This document shows positions 24,100 through 32,141 of a stretch of 64,000 nt of DNA, in pieces. The notes under the pieces are model-generated. The model saw only the letters and a program-made list of their open reading frames with translations. It did no database searches and had not been told where the DNA came from. This stretch comes from Blautia sp. XA-2221. Lineage in GTDB: Bacteria; Bacillota; Clostridia; Lachnospirales; Lachnospiraceae. A program made the position numbers and the translations under genes. Position 1 is the stretch's first letter. The number at the start of each line of letters is the position of its first letter. The stretch is from assembly GCF_028767025.1 (NCBI RefSeq), contig NZ_JAJQXX010000008.1, positions 62,001 through 126,000 of the forward strand. The letters run 5' to 3'.

Positions 24100-25889
24100 A
24101 AAAAATCCAACCGGGCGACCTGATGATAAAAAAATTTAAAAGTATTCAGAGCGTTATTTTTGCAGTGCTGTCTGTACTGCTTCTGGGTGCAGTGATTATT
24201 ATGACTGTAATCTCTTTAAGCTATACCAGGCAGTCTGTGTTTGAAAATTCATCTTTGTATACGCAGACCATTATCCAGCAGATGAATCAGAATATTGATT
24301 CTTATATTGATTATATGGAAAATACTTCCTATTTGGTTTCCAGTAATGAGGACGTACAGAAGTATCTTTTTGGGGACACTGCGGATCCTGAGGCAAGAGA
24401 TCGCATTCTCAGTCAGTTTGAGACAATTCTGGACAGCCGCAGTGATATTCTGAATCTGGGAATTATTGCAGAAAACGGAAGAATGCTGATCAATGACGGA
24501 CAGCGTCTTGCAAATCCGGATCTGGATATCCATTCTCAGGAATGGTATACCAATGCGCTGGAAGGCAGAGAAAGCGTTTATCTTACATCATCTCATGTTC
24601 AGCATGTGATCAGCGGAGAACGTCCCTGGGTAATCACTCTGAGCCGGGGAATCCGCAATATGGAAAAAGGGGCAGGACAGGAAAAAGAAGGCGTATTTTT
24701 TATTGATCTGAACTACAGTGCTATCAGTGAGCTGTGCGACCAGAATATGGTAGGAAATCAGGGCTATGCTTTTATCGTGGATGCAGCCGGAAATATTGTG
24801 TATCATCCGCAGCAGCAGCAGCTTTACAATGAACTTCAGACAGAGAATATTGATCTTGTTATGAACTCTGACTCTGATATTGTGACCTGGGGTGAGGGGA
24901 TCAACAAAAAAATGTACTCCATTTCCAGATCAGAAAAAACAGGCTGGACGGTAGTAGACTGTGTAAGGGTGGAAGAGCTTTTGCGAAGAAGTAATGAAGC
25001 TCAGAGTATTTATGTTCTGGTGGCAATGGGGCTGATGGCAGTAGCTTTATTTTTTTCACGTTTTGTGGCAAAAAGCATCACGCTTCCTATTCAGCGGCTA
25101 TGTGATTCCATGGAACGGGTCCAGGAGGGAGATTTCAGTGTTTCTGATATTGTGGTGGATTCCGAAAACGAAATCGGCAGCCTCACAAAATCTTTTAACG
25201 TTATGACTCAGAGAATCCATGAGCTTATGGTGCAGAATATCCGGGAACAGGAGGCAAAGAGAAAAAGCGAGCTGAAGGCTCTTCAGTCACAGATTAATCC
25301 TCATTTTCTGTATAATACTCTGGATTCCATTATCTGGATGGCAGAAGGCAAAAAAAACGAAGAGGTTGTATTGATGACTGCTTCGCTTGCCCGCCTTTTA
25401 AGACAGAGTATCAGTAATGAGGATGAACTGGTATCCATAGGGCAGGAAATTGAATATGCCAGAGGCTATCTGACAATCCAGAAAATGCGTTATAAGGACA
25501 AACTGGAATTTCAGATTGAAGTAGAACCTTCTATATTAAATATACGTCTGATAAAACTTGTTTTACAGCCGGTTATTGAAAACGCCATTTACCATGGCCT
25601 GAAATATAAAGAGAGCAGGGGCTTTCTCCAGGTAAAAGGATTTATGAAAAATGGAAATGTGGTACTGCAGGTAATTGACGATGGTGTGGGCATGGATCAG
25701 GAAACCCTGGATCATATTTACGAAAGACATAAAGTGGATTATCATTCTAACGGTGTCGGGATCTACAATGTCCAGAAAAGGCTTCAGCTTTATTATGGAA
25801 ACGAGTATGGAATTGTCTATGAAAGTAAGGTAGGTGAAGGAACTACTGCCACAATTACAATACCGGGACAACAGGAGGGGCTGTCATGA
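24096..25889 (+). CDS. LytS/YesM-type sensor histidine kinase
   Basis: 597 aa. A membrane helix at ~18-40, an extracytoplasmic Cache-like domain to ~300, a second helix (~305-325, YVLVAMGLMAVALFFSRFVA), HAMP ~326-380, then the His_kinase domain with the phospho-acceptor in SQINPHFLYNTLDSIIWM and an ATPase domain with VIENAIYHGL and DDGVGMDQ. It overlaps both neighbours by ATGA. The external domain probably reads the sugar-bound state of the anchored binding protein encoded next. Confidence 0.92.
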   Translation: MKKIQPGDLMIKKFKSIQSVIFAVLSVLLLGAVIIMTVISLSYTRQSVFENSSLYTQTIIQQMNQNIDSYIDYMENTSYLVSSNEDVQKYLFGDTADPEARDRILSQFETILDSRSDILNLGIIAENGRMLINDGQRLANPDLDIHSQEWYTNALEGRESVYLTSSHVQHVISGERPWVITLSRGIRNMEKGAGQEKEGVFFIDLNYSAISELCDQNMVGNQGYAFIVDAAGNIVYHPQQQQLYNELQTENIDLVMNSDSDIVTWGEGINKKMYSISRSEKTGWTVVDCVRVEELLRRSNEAQSIYVLVAMGLMAVALFFSRFVAKSITLPIQRLCDSMERVQEGDFSVSDIVVDSENEIGSLTKSFNVMTQRIHELMVQNIREQEAKRKSELKALQSQINPHFLYNTLDSIIWMAEGKKNEEVVLMTASLARLLRQSISNEDELVSIGQEIEYARGYLTIQKMRYKDKLEFQIEVEPSILNIRLIKLVLQPVIENAIYHGLKYKESRGFLQVKGFMKNGNVVLQVIDDGVGMDQETLDHIYERHKVDYHSNGVGIYNVQKRLQLYYGNEYGIVYESKVGEGTTATITIPGQQEGLS

Positions 25890-26899
25890 AAAAATATGGA
25901 AAATGGATTGCAGTGGCATTGCTTCTCAGCCTGGTATTTGCTGCGGTAGCAGTAAATTATCATAAAAACGGAACAGAAGACCAGAATCGTCTTTCTATGA
26001 TTTATATTCCAAAAGTAGTGGACAGCAGAAATGATTTCTGGACATCTCTCATTCAGGGAGTTCGTATGTCCGCACAGGAAGCGAATGTAGATATTGAAGT
26101 TATGGCTCCGGAGGAAGAAAATGACGTGGAAGGACAGAATCGACTTCTGAAGCAGGCAATCCTTAAAAATCCAGATGCGATTCTTATTTCTCCGTCCAGC
26201 TTTACAGAATCCGACAGTCTTCTTCGGGAAGCAAGAGATCAGGGGATACGGATTGCTTTTATTGATTCTTATACAGAGGAAAGCATTCAGGAGATTACAG
26301 TTGCCACAGACAATGTGGAGGCAGGAAAAAAACTTGGGGAATTTGCGGCTTCACTGCTGGAACCGGAGGATCAGATCGCAATCGTTGCTCATGTAAAGGG
26401 TGTTTCCACTGCTGTGGAAAGGGAAAAAGGCTTTCGGGAGGGCCTTGGAAACCTTGAAAAAAACATTGTAGATGTGGTGTACTGTGATTCCAGATATGAT
26501 AAATCCTATGAACTTACCATGGAACTCATGAAAAAGTATCCGGGACTGAAAATGATCGCCGGAATGAACGAGTATTCTTCAGTGGGGGCGGCCAGAGCGG
26601 TGAAAGCCGCCGGAGCAGAAAAGAAGATTCAGGTGGTAGGCGTGGACAGTTCTCAGGAAGCCGTTCAGTTGATGGAACATGGTATTTTTCAGGGGATTGT
26701 TGTACAGAAAGCTTTTAAAATGGGATATCTGGGAGTCCAGGAAACAGTTCGTCTGCTTAAAGGAGAAACCTATGAGGCGGAGATCAACTCCGGCTGTGAG
26801 TTGGTGACACCGGAAAATATGTACACCAGCGAAATCGAAAAACTTCTTTTTCCGTTTAACACACTAAAAACAACAAAAACAGACGGCAATCCACAGTGA
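25886..26899 (+). CDS. Membrane-anchored sugar-binding protein, probable third component of the sensor system
   Basis: 337 aa, periplasmic-binding-protein type 1 fold (ribose/xylose class): LSMIYIPKVVDSRNDFW, KNPDAILISPSSFTE, IRIAFIDSYTEE and VVGVDSSQEAVQLMEHG. The N-terminal hydrophobic segment (GKWIAVALLLSLVFAAVAV) has neither a lipobox Cys nor a clear cleavage site, so it is probably a signal anchor. It is translationally coupled to the kinase and separated by a terminator from the importer, which has its own binding protein. That arrangement matches XylFII-LytS-YesN of Clostridium beijerinckii, where the binding protein is a sensor. The ligand here is presumably L-fucose. Confidence 0.85.
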   Translation: MKKYGKWIAVALLLSLVFAAVAVNYHKNGTEDQNRLSMIYIPKVVDSRNDFWTSLIQGVRMSAQEANVDIEVMAPEEENDVEGQNRLLKQAILKNPDAILISPSSFTESDSLLREARDQGIRIAFIDSYTEESIQEITVATDNVEAGKKLGEFAASLLEPEDQIAIVAHVKGVSTAVEREKGFREGLGNLEKNIVDVVYCDSRYDKSYELTMELMKKYPGLKMIAGMNEYSSVGAARAVKAAGAEKKIQVVGVDSSQEAVQLMEHGIFQGIVVQKAFKMGYLGVQETVRLLKGETYEAEINSGCELVTPENMYTSEIEKLLFPFNTLKTTKTDGNPQ

Positions 26900-26920
26900 A
26901 ATTTGGGGATATCAGTCAGG

Positions 26921-26967
26921 AAAAAAGGTAAAATATTTACTATACCGTAAATATTTTACCTTTTTTT
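26921..26967 (+). terminator. Long AT-rich hairpin with T-run after the sensor operon
   Basis: 20-bp perfect arms (26921-26940 and 26947-26966) with a 6-base loop TATACC, running into seven T. It should terminate the sensor operon. The stem contains AATATTTT, the core of the repeats at 22225-22256, so it might also bind the regulator. Confidence 0.8.
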
Positions 26968-26980
26968 GTAAGATATTCTA

Positions 26981-27009
26981 TTACAATTATCAGGTTTTCA
27001 CGTTATTAT
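26981..27009 (+). promoter_or_regulatory. Promoter of the first sugar importer
   Basis: TTACAA (26981-26986), 17 bp, TATTAT (27004-27009), about 50 bp before the permease start and directly after the terminator hairpin. Confidence 0.5.
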
Positions 27010-27059
27010 AGATTAAGAAAACACAGAGAGTGTGAAAAAACAGTAGGAGGGTGAAGAAA

Positions 27060-28037
27060 TTGGAAAAGTTGAAACAAAATCCAATCGTAAAAAAGCTCGG
27101 CCTGAACAGGATTCTGCTTGTTGGGATCCTGATTCTCATGTTCGTAGTATTCAAAGTGGTTCTTGGAGATAAGTTTCCGGTAGGAGACAGTATCAAGTCT
27201 ACATTGAACTATGTTTATTTCCTGGGCTTTTTGTCACTGGGCGTTACCTTTGTAATCGCTACAGGAGGAATTGATTTCTCCATCGGACCGGTTATGTTCT
27301 GCTGTGCGCTGGTTTCTGGCTACTGCATGACAAGCTATGGTGTTCCATGTGCAGCTGCTATGGTATTATGTGTGCTGATCGGTCTTTGCTTTGGTACTTT
27401 TAACGGATGGCTTGTATCTTACATGTCTGTACCGCCGTTTATCGTATCTATGGCATCTATGAACATTGCAAAAGGTCTTGCGTCTGTATTTACAAAAACA
27501 CAGTCTGTAAGCTGGCCTATGGGCAGCGATCCGGAAAACGGATGGTTCAGAAACATTGTTTCTTATAAAGATTTTCCTGTAGGTATTGTGATCTTCCTTG
27601 CAGTAGCATTGATCTGCGGAATTATCCTTTATCGTACAAAACCGGGACGTTATATTCTCTGTCTTGGTTCCAACAGTGAGGCGGTTCGTCTTTCCGGTGT
27701 AAACACCAGAAAATGGCGTATGCTTTCTTATATGATCTGTGGAACTCTGGTAGGTATTGCCGCACTGTTCTTTGTAGCTACATATACAACTGTTCAGCCA
27801 GGATATGGTGATCAGTACAACAACGAGGCTATTGCTGGTTGCGTAATGGGTGGTACATCCATGGTTGGTGGACTTGCTTCCATCGGCGGTACTGTAATCG
27901 GTGTGTTCATCATTTCTCTTCTTCAGCAGGGAATCATGGCATTTGGTCTTGGTAAAGGACAGCAGATGATCATCACTGGTATCATTGTAATCGTTGCAGT
28001 TTACGCTGACGTTTCTGCAAGACGCAGAAAGAACTGA
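27060..28037 (+). CDS. Sugar ABC transporter permease (RbsC-like)
   Basis: 325 aa with about eight to ten membrane helices of the BPD_transp_2 family: FLSLGVTFVIATGGIDFSIG, WLVSYMSVPPFIVSMASMNI, and the conserved C-terminal GYGDQYNNEAIAGCVMGGTS. The start is probably TTG 27060, nine bases after AGGAGG; the in-frame GTG at 27051 abuts the ribosome site. First of four importer genes. The neighbouring fucose genes suggest L-fucose as substrate; this is context, not sequence. Confidence 0.88.
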   Translation: MEKLKQNPIVKKLGLNRILLVGILILMFVVFKVVLGDKFPVGDSIKSTLNYVYFLGFLSLGVTFVIATGGIDFSIGPVMFCCALVSGYCMTSYGVPCAAAMVLCVLIGLCFGTFNGWLVSYMSVPPFIVSMASMNIAKGLASVFTKTQSVSWPMGSDPENGWFRNIVSYKDFPVGIVIFLAVALICGIILYRTKPGRYILCLGSNSEAVRLSGVNTRKWRMLSYMICGTLVGIAALFFVATYTTVQPGYGDQYNNEAIAGCVMGGTSMVGGLASIGGTVIGVFIISLLQQGIMAFGLGKGQQMIITGIIVIVAVYADVSARRRKN

Positions 28038-28057
28038 TCGGAAGGGAGGATGTAACA

Positions 28058-29569
28058 ATGGGTGAAGTTATTTTAACTATGAAGGACATTGATAAGTCCT
28101 TTCCTGGAGTTCATGCTCTGGATCACGTTAATTTTGAAGTGAAACGCGGCGAAGTACATGCGCTTATGGGAGAAAACGGTGCCGGAAAGTCCACACTTAT
28201 GAAAGTTCTTACCGGTATTTATCAGAAAGATTCAGGATCCATTGTCTATAAAGGCAAGGAAACAGAATTTCATAACACAAGAGAAGCTCAGGACGCCGGT
28301 GTGGTTATCGTGCATCAGGAGCTGAACATGGTAGGTGACCTGACAGTTGCTCAGAACATTTTTATCGGTCGTGAGCCGAAAAAAGGTTTCCGCATTGATG
28401 ACAAAAAAATGATCGAGGATTCCAGGAAACTGTTCCAGGATCTGAACATTGATATCGATCCAAAAGAAAAAATGCATAATCTGACAGTTGGTAAACAGCA
28501 GATGTGTGAGATCGCAAAAGCAATTTCCCACAAGGCAGAAGTTATCATCTTTGATGAGCCTTCAGCAGCTCTGACTGAAAAAGAGATTGCCGATCTGTTC
28601 GTTATCATTCGTGACCTTCGTGAAAAAGGTCTGGGTATTGTCTATATTTCTCACCGTATGGATGAGATCAAGGTTATTACAGACCGTGTTACTGTTATGC
28701 GTGACGGTGGTTATGTTGGAACACTTATCACCAAGGACAGTACAAAAGAAGACATTATCAACATGATGGTTGGACGTGTTATCTACGAAGATCCGAAGCA
28801 GCACAGCATGGTTGCACCGGATGCACCGGTTGTTCTTAAAGTAGAACATCTGAACGCAGGTAAGATGGTTCAGGACGTAAGCTTCGAGCTTCATAAAGGT
28901 GAAATCCTTGGTTTCTCCGGACTGATGGGTGCAGGTCGTACTGAGACAGCAAGAGCGCTGTTTGGTGCAGATCCGAAACAGAGCGGTAAAATTTCCATTA
29001 TGGACAAGAGCGGTCAGCTGCGTGAAGTACAGATCAACAGTCCGCAGGATGCTGTTAAATATGGTATCGGTTATCTGTCAGAGGACAGAAGAAGATATGG
29101 ATGCGTTGTTCAGAAGTCCTGTATCGAGAATACAACTCTGGCAACAATGGAGCAGTTTACAAAAGGCTTCCTGATCGACTCAGCGAAAGAAAAAGAAGTA
29201 ACTGAGAAATACATCAAAGAGCTTGCAACCAAGACTCCTACTGCAGATCAGCTTGTTGTAAACCTTTCCGGTGGTAACCAGCAGAAAGTGGTTATTGCAA
29301 AATGGCTTACAAGAGACAGTGAAATCCTGATCTTCGACGAGCCGACAAGAGGTATCGACGTTGGTGCCAAGAATGAAATTTATAAACTGATGAACAGACT
29401 GGCAGCAGAAGGTAAATCAATCATCATGATTTCTTCTGAAATGACAGAAGTTCTCCGAATGAGTGACCGTATCATTATCATGTGTGAGGGTAAAGTGACA
29501 GGAGATATTGATATTTCTGAAGCTACCCAGGAAAACATCATGGATAAGGCTACACGTAGTATTGATTAA
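28058..29569 (+). CDS. Sugar ABC transporter ATP-binding protein (RbsA-like, two ATPase domains)
   Basis: 503 aa with tandem ATPase domains. The first has Walker A GENGAGKST (~36-44), a Q-loop in VVIVHQELN and Walker B VIIFDEPSAALT. The second has a degenerate P-loop (GLMGAGRTETA), NLSGGNQQKVVIAKW signature and ILIFDEPTRGIDVGAK. This asymmetry is normal for the family. Energises both permeases at 27060 and 29581. Confidence 0.95.
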   Translation: MGEVILTMKDIDKSFPGVHALDHVNFEVKRGEVHALMGENGAGKSTLMKVLTGIYQKDSGSIVYKGKETEFHNTREAQDAGVVIVHQELNMVGDLTVAQNIFIGREPKKGFRIDDKKMIEDSRKLFQDLNIDIDPKEKMHNLTVGKQQMCEIAKAISHKAEVIIFDEPSAALTEKEIADLFVIIRDLREKGLGIVYISHRMDEIKVITDRVTVMRDGGYVGTLITKDSTKEDIINMMVGRVIYEDPKQHSMVAPDAPVVLKVEHLNAGKMVQDVSFELHKGEILGFSGLMGAGRTETARALFGADPKQSGKISIMDKSGQLREVQINSPQDAVKYGIGYLSEDRRRYGCVVQKSCIENTTLATMEQFTKGFLIDSAKEKEVTEKYIKELATKTPTADQLVVNLSGGNQQKVVIAKWLTRDSEILIFDEPTRGIDVGAKNEIYKLMNRLAAEGKSIIMISSEMTEVLRMSDRIIIMCEGKVTGDIDISEATQENIMDKATRSID

Positions 29570-29580
29570 GGAGGACAGTC

Positions 29581-30561
29581 ATGACTAAGAAGAAAAAAAG
29601 TATATTAAGTGATCAGAGATTTATCGTTTTAATTGTTGTTATTGCTCTGACAGCTGTATTCTCCATTATGAGTAAAGAGTTCAGACAGTACAACACAATG
29701 CTGAGTTTGCTGGATTTTTCATACTATGATCTTCTGATGGCAATCGGTGTTACCTTCCCGCTTATTACCGGAGGTGTAGACCTTTCCATCGGTACTGGTA
29801 TGGTATGTTACGCACTGATCGGCGGAACTCTGATAAGAAGCCATGGCGTACCTGTTGTTGTTGCTATGTTGGTTTGCGTGCTTCTTGGAGTTCTGATTGG
29901 AGCACTGAACGGTGTTCTTATCGGTGTAATGAACCTGCCACCATTCCTTGCAACTCTTTGTACCTGTATGATTACCCGTGGTGCAGGATCTCTTTGTACT
30001 GCTACACCATGGCCGGGTCTTACACAGGAAGGCGGATGGTTCCATTCCATCTTCAAACTTACAATTGGTACAGGAAGAAGCGCAGATCGTTATCCAATCG
30101 GTTTTCTGTGGATGATCATTCTGGTTCTTCTGATGGAATATGTTCTGAAACATACAAAATTCGGACGTTATACCATCGCTATCGGTTCCAATAAAGAAGC
30201 AGCAGCTCTTTCCGGAATCAATGTTAAATTCTACCATGTTATGGTATATGTTGTATGCGGTCTGTTCACAGGTCTTGCAGCAATCGCATACGCAGCAGTA
30301 ACTCCTACTGTACAGCCAGGTACTGGTGCCGGACTTGAGATGGATGCCATCGGTGGCGTATTTGTCGGTGGTGTGGCCGCTACAGGTGGTTACGGATCCG
30401 TACTTGGAACATTTGTTGGTATCTTTGTTATCATGCTTCTGAAAACAGGTCTTCCATATGTGGGACTTCAGGCAAACTGGCAGCAGATCATCACAGGTCT
30501 TGTACTGATCGTTGCGGTACTGATTGATATCATCAAAGAAAAGAAAGCTGCAGCATTATAA
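29581..30561 (+). CDS. Sugar ABC transporter permease (RbsC-like), second subunit
   Basis: 326 aa, polytopic, BPD_transp_2 family: LMAIGVTFPLITGGVDLSIG, NLPPFLATLCTCMITRGAGS, ALSGINVKFYHVMVYVVCGL and EMDAIGGVFVGGVAATGGYG. Distinct from but homologous to the product at 27060, so the channel is probably a heterodimer. Ribosome site AAGGAGG in the 11-bp gap after the ATPase gene. Confidence 0.93.
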   Translation: MTKKKKSILSDQRFIVLIVVIALTAVFSIMSKEFRQYNTMLSLLDFSYYDLLMAIGVTFPLITGGVDLSIGTGMVCYALIGGTLIRSHGVPVVVAMLVCVLLGVLIGALNGVLIGVMNLPPFLATLCTCMITRGAGSLCTATPWPGLTQEGGWFHSIFKLTIGTGRSADRYPIGFLWMIILVLLMEYVLKHTKFGRYTIAIGSNKEAAALSGINVKFYHVMVYVVCGLFTGLAAIAYAAVTPTVQPGTGAGLEMDAIGGVFVGGVAATGGYGSVLGTFVGIFVIMLLKTGLPYVGLQANWQQIITGLVLIVAVLIDIIKEKKAAAL

Positions 30562-30586
30562 GATACAGTTTTCAATCACGTATGTA

Positions 30587-30614
30587 AACCGTCAGGCGGT
30601 TATGTCTGACGGTT
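30587..30614 (+). other. Intercistronic hairpin before the binding-protein gene
   Basis: AACCGTCAG, 10-base loop, CTGACGGTT, without a T-run. Such hairpins commonly protect the 5' or 3' end of processed mRNA and help raise binding-protein expression over that of the membrane subunits. Confidence 0.5.
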
Positions 30615-30655
30615 CAGCATAAAAACTATATAATTTTTAAGGAGGATGTAGAACA

Positions 30656-31846
30656 ATGAAAATTAAAAAACTCATCGCATTAGGCCTTTGTGCAGCAATG
30701 GTATCCGGTATGACAGTTGCTCCGGTATTCGCAGCAGAGGAAGAAGCAACAGAGGAAGCTGCTGAAACAGAAGAGGCAGCAGCAGAGGAAGAAAAAACAG
30801 AAGAAGCTGCTGATCCGGCAGCTCAGTTTGAGGGACTGAAAGCTAACGAAGCTTATGAATTCCCGATGATGGTTAAATCCTTCCAGTCCACATACTGGCA
30901 GGCAGCAGTTGAAGGTATGCAGAAAGCCGCTGATGAGCTGGGCGTTACTTTCACAGCACAGGGACCGAACAGTGAGTCTGATATCGCTGACCAGGTAAAC
31001 ATGATCAATACAGCTATCGCATCCAAACCAGTTGGTCTTGGTCTTGCAGCTTGCGACACATCTTCTGTAACAGATGCTCTTAAAAAATGTGCAGCAGACG
31101 GAATTCCGGTTGTAACATTTGATACAGGTGTTGCAGATGCTCCGGAAGGATCTGTAGTAGCAGAAGTTGTTACAGACAATGCTCAGGCTGGTGCAGTAGC
31201 AGCTGAGAATATGTACAAAGCAATCAAAGACGTTATTGCAAACGCTGAAGGTCAGGTTATCATCGGTGAAGTTAACCAGGATGCTACAGCTCAGAACATC
31301 CAGATGCGTGGTGCTGGATTCATCAACAAGATGATCGAGCTTATCCAGGCTGACGGAAAAACTGTTGCAGTTGCTGGTAACAAATTCTATGTAGACGCAG
31401 CAGAAGGCGCAGATGCTAAAGAAGCAGATGCAGACGTTGTTATCCAGGTTGCAGTTCCGGCTCAGACAACTGTAGAGCTTTGCTCCACAGAGGCTCAGGC
31501 TATCCTTTCCAAAGAAAACTGCATCGCTATCTTCGGTTCCAACCAGGTTGCAGCTGAGGGTGTTCTTGCAGCTAACGCTAACCTGAACGTTCTTGGTTCT
31601 GACGCAGCAGCAGGCGATGTTATCGGTGTTGGTTTCGATGCTGGTTCTATCATCAAAGCAGCTGTACAGGATGGCACATTCCTTGGTGCTGTTACACAGT
31701 CTCCTCTTATGATGGGATACTATGCAATCTACGCTCTGACAGCAGCAGCAAACGGAGATGAAGTTTCTGATGTTCCGACAGCTGGTTACTGGTATGACGC
31801 AACAAACATGGAAGACGAGGAAATCGCTCCTAACCTTTATGACTAA
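30656..31846 (+). CDS. Sugar ABC transporter substrate-binding protein
   Basis: 396 aa. A signal peptide of ~26 residues ends in PVFA-AEEE with no lipobox: the only Cys lies in the hydrophobic core after Leu. An Ala/Glu-rich acidic linker (~27-60) precedes a type 1 periplasmic-binding fold with FPMMVKSFQSTYWQAAVEGM, VNMINTAIASKPVGLGLAA and VVTFDTGVADAPEG. Strong codon bias and a strong AAGGAGG site suggest high expression. How it is held at the surface without a lipid is unclear. Ligand presumably L-fucose, from context. Confidence 0.9.
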   Translation: MKIKKLIALGLCAAMVSGMTVAPVFAAEEEATEEAAETEEAAAEEEKTEEAADPAAQFEGLKANEAYEFPMMVKSFQSTYWQAAVEGMQKAADELGVTFTAQGPNSESDIADQVNMINTAIASKPVGLGLAACDTSSVTDALKKCAADGIPVVTFDTGVADAPEGSVVAEVVTDNAQAGAVAAENMYKAIKDVIANAEGQVIIGEVNQDATAQNIQMRGAGFINKMIELIQADGKTVAVAGNKFYVDAAEGADAKEADADVVIQVAVPAQTTVELCSTEAQAILSKENCIAIFGSNQVAAEGVLAANANLNVLGSDAAAGDVIGVGFDAGSIIKAAVQDGTFLGAVTQSPLMMGYYAIYALTAAANGDEVSDVPTAGYWYDATNMEDEEIAPNLYD

Positions 31847-31880
31847 TCTCTAGTCTCTAAGTTTTACACAATATTCATTA

Positions 31881-31910
31881 TATCCCCAGAGGATTCTCTG
31901 GGGATATTTT
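31881..31910 (+). terminator. Terminator after the first importer
   Basis: TATCCCCAGAG, loop GATT, CTCTGGGGATA, then TTTT: an 11-bp perfect stem. Confidence 0.88.
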
Positions 31911-31921
31911 AAATTAATTCA

Positions 31922-31946
31922 TATCTGTCATGGAAGATGACAGATA
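31922..31946. promoter_or_regulatory. 10-bp perfect inverted repeat upstream of the kinase promoter
   Basis: TATCTGTCAT, GGAAG, ATGACAGATA, lying between the terminator and the motif at 31960. It could be an operator or a small hairpin; there is no T-run. Confidence 0.35.
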
Positions 31947-31959
31947 AAGTAATGGTTTA

Positions 31960-31978
31960 CAGATTACTGGAAACAGAG
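31960..31978 (+). repeat. Shared 19-bp motif upstream of the kinase (copy 2)
   Basis: CAGATTACTGGAAACAGAG, 18 of 19 bases identical to 15402-15420 before pduH. Located about 50 bp before the -35 of the kinase promoter. Confidence 0.45.
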
Positions 31979-32028
31979 TGTACAGTGACAAATAAGGACA
32001 CTTTTTAGACAAACAAGGTTCTTCCGAC

Positions 32029-32058
32029 TTGAAGTATTTTCATGTAATATGATATTAT
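32029..32058 (+). promoter_or_regulatory. Promoter of the kinase-isomerase operon
   Basis: TTGAAG, 18 bp, TATTAT. The spacing is slightly long and the -35 imperfect, as expected of an activator-dependent promoter. Confidence 0.5.
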
Positions 32059-32141
32059 TAAATATGGAAGAACTTATAAAACACAGCAGACACTAAAAGG
32101 AATCTTCTGTGTATATCTTACATATTTAGGAGGTTTTAATC

